From positions 1 to 7,806 of the forward strand of contig NZ_CALIBH010000035.1 of NCBI RefSeq assembly GCF_938045775.1: a DNA stretch of 7,806 nt, written 5' to 3'. The position numbers and the translations under genes are program-made. Numbering within the stretch: the stretch's first letter is position 1; each line of letters begins with the position of its first letter. The DNA is from an uncultured Campylobacter sp. Its GTDB lineage: Bacteria > Campylobacterota > Campylobacteria > Campylobacterales > Campylobacteraceae. Below the pieces are notes generated by a model. That model saw nothing but the letters and a program-made list of their open reading frames with translations, was not told where the DNA came from and did no database searches. Positions 5,535-7,806 of this stretch are shown in pieces.

Positions 5535-5744
5535 TTAGCTCCGCCGCTCTCTGATTTCGCTTACTAGCCGCCCGCCAATCGCGTAGTCGTCAGTGGATAT
5601 TTCGTCTATCGTCACGACCGTGGTTTTCTCGCCCCTGCCTAGCACGGCTACGAGGGCGTCGGTGAGGTTCTTGACGAGCCTTGCTTTTTGTTCGCGACTT
5701 AGACCGCCGCGCTCTTTGGTAATTTTGACGTTTATGTAGGGCAT
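5535..5744 (-). CDS. 4-oxalocrotonate tautomerase-family protein (DmpI-like)
   Basis: 69 residues starting Met-Pro. After removal of Met, the N-terminal Pro1 is the catalytic base of this superfamily, which catalyses keto-enol tautomerisation and related reactions, usually as a hexamer of beta-alpha-beta monomers. Arg11 (mature numbering) is present, as in 4-OT. The second active-site arginine of 4-OT, Arg39, is replaced by Val in TTVVTIDE, as in the Helicobacter pylori DmpI type. The C-terminal YAIGGRLVSEI matches the family IGG turn. AAGGA at 5751-5755 lies 6 bases before ATG, and a minus-strand TACAAT is at 5768-5773. The gene is divergent from luxS, and its natural substrate is unknown. 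Confidence 0.87.
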   Translation of the reverse strand: MPYINVKITKERGGLSREQKARLVKNLTDALVAVLGRGEKTTVVTIDEISTDDYAIGGRLVSEIRERRS

Positions 5745-5767
5745 TAATTATCCTTAAAATAAACGTA

Positions 5768-5773
5768 ATTGTA
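5768..5773 (-). promoter_or_regulatory. Candidate -10 box for the tautomerase-family gene
   Basis: Minus-strand TACAAT in the context GCTACAATTACG, 23 bases upstream of the ATG at 5744, giving a leader of about 17 bases. Confidence 0.55.
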
Positions 5774-5816
5774 GCCAAAATTTCGTCTGCGCGCCTAAAA
5801 GTGCGAAATTTTATGT

Positions 5817-5822
5817 TAAAAT
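5817..5822 (+). promoter_or_regulatory. Extended -10 box for luxS
   Basis: TATGTTAAAATCG contains TAAAAT preceded by TG one base upstream, an extended -10. It lies 28 bases before the luxS start codon and predicts a leader of about 22 bases. No regulator site is evident. Confidence 0.65.
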
Positions 5823-5850
5823 CGCCGTGATCTGAATTTAAGGAGAAAAT

Positions 5851-6354
5851 ATGCCATTGTTAGATAGTTTTAAGGTCGATCATACCCGCATGAATGCCCC
5901 GGGCGTGAGGCTCGCAAAGAGCATGAGCACCAAAAGCGGCGATAAAATTAGCGTCTTTGATCTGCGGTTTTGCCGCCCGAATTTAGAGATTATGAGCGAG
6001 CGCGGCACCCACACGCTGGAGCATCTTTTTGCAGGCTTTATGCGCGAGCATCTAAATAGCGCGGACGTCGAGATCATCGACATATCGCCGATGGGGTGCC
6101 GCACGGGCTTTTATATGAGCGTGATCGGCGCGCCCAGCGAGAGCGCCGTCGCGGCGGCGTGGAGCGCGAGTATGAAGGATATTTTGGGCGTGGGCTCTCA
6201 AAAAGATATCCCCGAGCTGAATAAATTTCAATGCGGCACCTTCGCGATGCACTCGCTAGCAGAAGCTAAACAGATCGCGCAAAACGTGCTAAATAAGGGA
6301 ATCGGCGTGATCAAAAACGACGAGATCGCGCTGGATCCAAGCAAGATAAAATAG
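5851..6354 (+). CDS. luxS: S-ribosylhomocysteine lyase LuxS
   Basis: 167 residues, the full family length. The enzyme splits S-ribosylhomocysteine to homocysteine and 4,5-dihydroxy-2,3-pentanedione, the AI-2 precursor, in the cytoplasm after Pfs. The iron site is complete: His54 and His58 in HTLEH with Glu57 as catalytic base, and Cys128 in FQCGT. Cys83 in PMGCRTGFY is the catalytic cysteine (Cys84 in B. subtilis numbering). SFKVDHTRMNAPGVR and FDLRFCRPN are the conserved N-terminal substrate regions. TTTAAGGAG at 5837-5845 lies 5 bases before ATG. The gene stands alone with its own promoter and a strong hairpin after the stop; pfs and the methionine genes are not in the window, so regulation seems independent of them. 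Confidence 0.98.
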   Translation: MPLLDSFKVDHTRMNAPGVRLAKSMSTKSGDKISVFDLRFCRPNLEIMSERGTHTLEHLFAGFMREHLNSADVEIIDISPMGCRTGFYMSVIGAPSESAVAAAWSASMKDILGVGSQKDIPELNKFQCGTFAMHSLAEAKQIAQNVLNKGIGVIKNDEIALDPSKIK

Positions 6355-6365
6355 TTTTGAAATTT

Positions 6366-6397
6366 AAGAGATAGTGCAAAATCTAGCACTATCTCTT
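6366..6397 (+). terminator. Hairpin after luxS
   Basis: AAGAGATAGTGC (6366-6377) pairs perfectly with GCACTATCTCTT (6386-6397) around an 8-base loop, starting 12 bases after the luxS stop. The 3' side reads UCUCUUUGAG, so the U-tract is short and partly inside the stem. It is the most convincing terminator in the window. Confidence 0.75.
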
Positions 6398-6455
6398 TGA
6401 GCGCTCGCTCGGCTCGTGATCAGTATGTTACGCGCTATAAAAACATTATCGTAAA

Positions 6456-6656
6456 ATGTGCAAAAATTCGAGGCGCAAAAATGCGTATCTGCTAAAACAA
6501 GCCAGAGGCAACATATATTTATAAGCTGATTTAGCTTTATAAACCGACTTGGCGCTTGCCGTAAAGTCTGCGTCACGCGAGGTTTTTGATAAAAGATACG
6601 ATTGGGCTTTAAGCTGGGTGGCAAAAGCGCGCAAGCAAAGCTCATATCAAATTTAA
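6456..6656 (+). pseudogene. Possible decayed reading frame (weak)
   Basis: Read from ATG at 6456, one frame gives 22 residues (starting MCKNSRRKNAYLLKQARG), a TAA, five residues, a second TAA, then 37 residues whose tail EVFDKRYDWALSWVAKARK looks like soluble protein, before the final TAA at 6654. No ribosome binding site is visible at the ATG and no family is recognised. It may be a gene remnant or chance coding-like sequence. Confidence 0.2.
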
Positions 6657-6886
6657 TAAATTTATCTCGTAGACTGACTTCAAATTTAGAAGAATTTTTA
6701 AAATTCCGTTTAAATTAATACCGAAATTCTATCCGCAAATACCATGCTTATGCGCCTCTTACTTTTAGATGCGATCTCAATCCTCCAAAAAAATCGTATA
6801 GCAAAACGAGAATTTAGAGTTTTTATTTAAGGTTGCGTTGCGAGTTTGACGCTTGAAATTTCACTTTCGCTGCACGAAAAGAATGC

Positions 6887-6892
6887 TAAAAT
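6887..6892 (+). promoter_or_regulatory. Extended -10 box for the cupin gene
   Basis: AATGCTAAAATTCC contains TAAAAT with TG one base upstream, 45 bases before the ATG at 6937. It lies inside the longer open frame that begins at 6853, so it argues for the downstream start. Confidence 0.6.
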
Positions 6893-6936
6893 TCCGCCGA
6901 AACCGCACCGGATTCGGTGAACTTAAAGGAGCGAAA

Positions 6937-7275
6937 ATGCAAAGAATTTTTCATATAAAAGATGCTATTTGTAGCGACGAGCGAGCCGTAAAAACGACAT
7001 TTTTTACTACGGAGGCCACTTGCGGCGCGGTTTGGATCGTCAAACGCGGCCAGGTCGTAGCGCCGCATATTCACCCCGGTGGCGATGACGTATGGATCTG
7101 CTTAAGCGGACGCGGCGTGTTTTATCCGAGCAAGGGCGAGGAGGTGCCGATCTGTGCGGGCGATCTAATCATTTCCAAAAGCGGAGAGTGCCACGGTATG
7201 AAAAATACGGGCGATGAGGATTTTGTGTTTGCAAGCGTTACGGCGCCGATTCCGTGCGGCTACGAAGCGATTTAA
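6937..7275 (+). CDS. Small single-domain cupin protein
   Basis: 112 residues forming one conserved beta-barrel cupin domain. Cupin motif 1 is read in GQVVAPHIHPGGDDVWICLSG: HxH is present, but the usual Glu ligand is replaced by Asp in the GGDD segment. Motif 2 is P-x-C-A-G-D followed by H-G-M-K-N, which keeps the third His ligand. A metal site of two or three His plus Asp is therefore plausible; the substrate is unknown and could be a sugar or small metabolite. The frame is open back to 6853, but I start at 6937 because AAAGGAG (6925-6931) lies 5 bases before this ATG and the -10 box is at 6887-6892. The residues encoded before it are basic and unlike the domain. No clear terminator follows. 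Confidence 0.87.
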   Translation: MQRIFHIKDAICSDERAVKTTFFTTEATCGAVWIVKRGQVVAPHIHPGGDDVWICLSGRGVFYPSKGEEVPICAGDLIISKSGECHGMKNTGDEDFVFASVTAPIPCGYEAI

Positions 7276-7355
7276 ATTAAAATTCGCCAGAGATTTTGTG
7301 GCATTCGTAAAATAAATTAGCGCCGCAAAGAGTTGAATCAGAATTTGCCCGTAGC

Positions 7356-7376
7356 GTTAAATTTCATAAATTTAGC
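7356..7376. repeat. Small AT-rich dyad before the DKNYY gene
   Basis: TAAATTT (7358-7364) and AAATTTA (7368-7374) are perfect 7-bp inverted repeats around CAT, extended by one wobble and one G-C pair. It lies 11 bases upstream of the -10 candidate at 7387-7392. It could be a weak terminator for the cupin gene or an operator for the next gene. Confidence 0.35.
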
Positions 7377-7386
7377 CGCGCTTTTG

Positions 7387-7392
7387 TACAAT
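7387..7392 (+). promoter_or_regulatory. Candidate -10 box for the DKNYY-family gene
   Basis: TACAAT in the context TTTTGTACAATTTC. It predicts a leader of about 40 bases that contains a small hairpin, GCCGC (7400-7404) with GCGGC (7412-7416), upstream of GAGG at 7429-7432. Confidence 0.5.
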
Positions 7393-7438
7393 TTCAAGTG
7401 CCGCGCAATCTGCGGCGAGATTAAATTTGAGGCAAAAG

Positions 7439-7806
7439 ATGTATGAAGATTTTACGCAAGAGCCAAAGGGCAAGCGCGCGCAAAAGAAGCGCAAAGCTAG
7501 GGCGCGCGAGGCAGAAACAGATCGCAAGCCTGTACGAGACGCGCCTCGGGGCATGCCACTTTGGCGCAAGATCGTGCTTGGCGCGACATTTGTATTTGCG
7601 GCTTTTAGCGTGCTCGCTCTGTTTGCGGTTATAAATTCCAGCGATGACTACTCGCCGCGGGACGACGAGCAGATCAAATACAGCGATTTTTATAAAAAAG
7701 ATGGCGAAATTTACGCCCTCGTGGTGGGTGCGGGCTATTTTGTGATACCGGGCGCGGACGCGGCGAGCTTTCGGGTTTTGGATTTCGGCTCCGGCTACCG
7801 CTCCAA
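7439..7806 (+). CDS. Membrane-anchored DKNYY-family protein, 3' end cut by window
   Basis: 122 complete codons from ATG at 7439, open to the right edge. GAGG at 7429-7432 lies 6 bases before the ATG. The N-terminal 44 residues are soluble and very basic (KRAQKKRKARAR), then residues 45-65 form one membrane segment (IVLGATFVFAAFSVLALFAVI), then the chain continues outward: a type II topology with a basic cytoplasmic tail. Residues 81-115 (YSDFYKKDGEIYAL, then GYFVIPGADAASFRVLD) match the repeat style of the DKNYY family, where an aromatic-rich 'kkDGkiYa...PGADaaSF' unit is followed by further copies. The function of the family is not established. The ATG three bases downstream of 7439's frame partner (7443) opens a different frame, encodes low-quality sequence and is rejected. 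Confidence 0.8.
   Translation, partial: MYEDFTQEPKGKRAQKKRKARAREAETDRKPVRDAPRGMPLWRKIVLGATFVFAAFSVLALFAVINSSDDYSPRDDEQIKYSDFYKKDGEIYALVVGAGYFVIPGADAASFRVLDFGSGYRS

Larger units (their letters stand above)
6398..6936. other. 540-bp gap between luxS and the cupin gene
   Basis: No intact gene is supported. The minus-strand frame 6364-6645 lacks a ribosome binding site and ends inside the luxS hairpin. Plus-strand 6456-6656 is a single frame broken by TAA at 6522-6524 and 6540-6542, with a protein-like tail (see the separate entry). An AT-rich imperfect hairpin TTTATAAGCT/AGCTTTATAAA (6518-6543) carries both stops. A TATAAA at 6435-6440 could be a -10 box. From about 6660 to 6880 I see only AT-rich spacer, then the cupin promoter. 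Confidence 0.5.

Noticed and set aside
6364..6645. Minus-strand open frame of 93 codons after luxS
   Set aside because: No ribosome binding site, no recognisable domain, and its end lies in the luxS hairpin.
7443..7634. Plus-strand open frame starting ATG at 7443
   Set aside because: It overlaps the DKNYY gene in another frame, and its product is Arg/Leu/Cys-rich shadow sequence without a domain.
1..7806. CRISPR array, tRNA, rRNA, insertion sequence or prophage
   Set aside because: I found no spaced direct repeats, cloverleaf-like sequence, transposase motifs or phage genes in the window.

Overview
The window looks like chromosomal DNA from a Campylobacter with fairly high GC, resembling the oral group around C. 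gracilis, C. rectus and C. showae. The evidence is a CiaB-type protein beside a YciA-type thioesterase, a dimeric dUTPase very close to the C. jejuni enzyme, a LuxS, GC-rich coding DNA, and intergenic DNA crowded with AAATTT words. The species call is inference. Ten protein genes are supported, two of them cut by the window edges. I see no rRNA, tRNA, CRISPR array, insertion sequence or prophage gene.

Layout. 1-1700 (minus) is ciaB, missing its C-terminus. Divergent from it, 1886-2305 (plus) is a hotdog acyl-CoA thioesterase; C. jejuni has the same pair (Cj0914c/Cj0915). After a convergent gap with an 8-bp tandem repeat come a two-CxxC small protein (2591-2794, minus) and an EI24/CysZ-like membrane protein (2868-3608, minus). 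A 420-bp non-coding gap with two dyads leads to dut (4029-4718, minus). Back to back with dut is an UPF0306/YhbP-like protein (4799-5212, plus), the two sharing a tight divergent promoter region. After a 322-bp AT-rich gap come a 4-oxalocrotonate tautomerase-family protein (5535-5744, minus) and, divergent from it, luxS (5851-6354, plus) with a strong hairpin after its stop. A 540-bp gap follows, then a small cupin (6937-7275, plus) and the 5' part of a membrane-anchored DKNYY-family protein (7439-7806, plus).

The genes are mostly monocistronic housekeeping or accessory metabolic genes in a mosaic order, nearly every one with its own extended -10-like box and AAGGAG-type ribosome binding site. 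They do not form one pathway: dut cleans the nucleotide pool, luxS works in the activated methyl cycle and makes the AI-2 precursor, the thioesterase handles acyl-CoA, and CiaB is an invasion-associated protein in C. jejuni.

I found no convincing new multi-gene system. The parts most worth a second look are the metallopeptidase-like HEFGH...EE signature in CiaB, the 8-bp repeat array, the recurring intergenic word families, the large hairpin after dut, and a decayed-looking reading frame after luxS.
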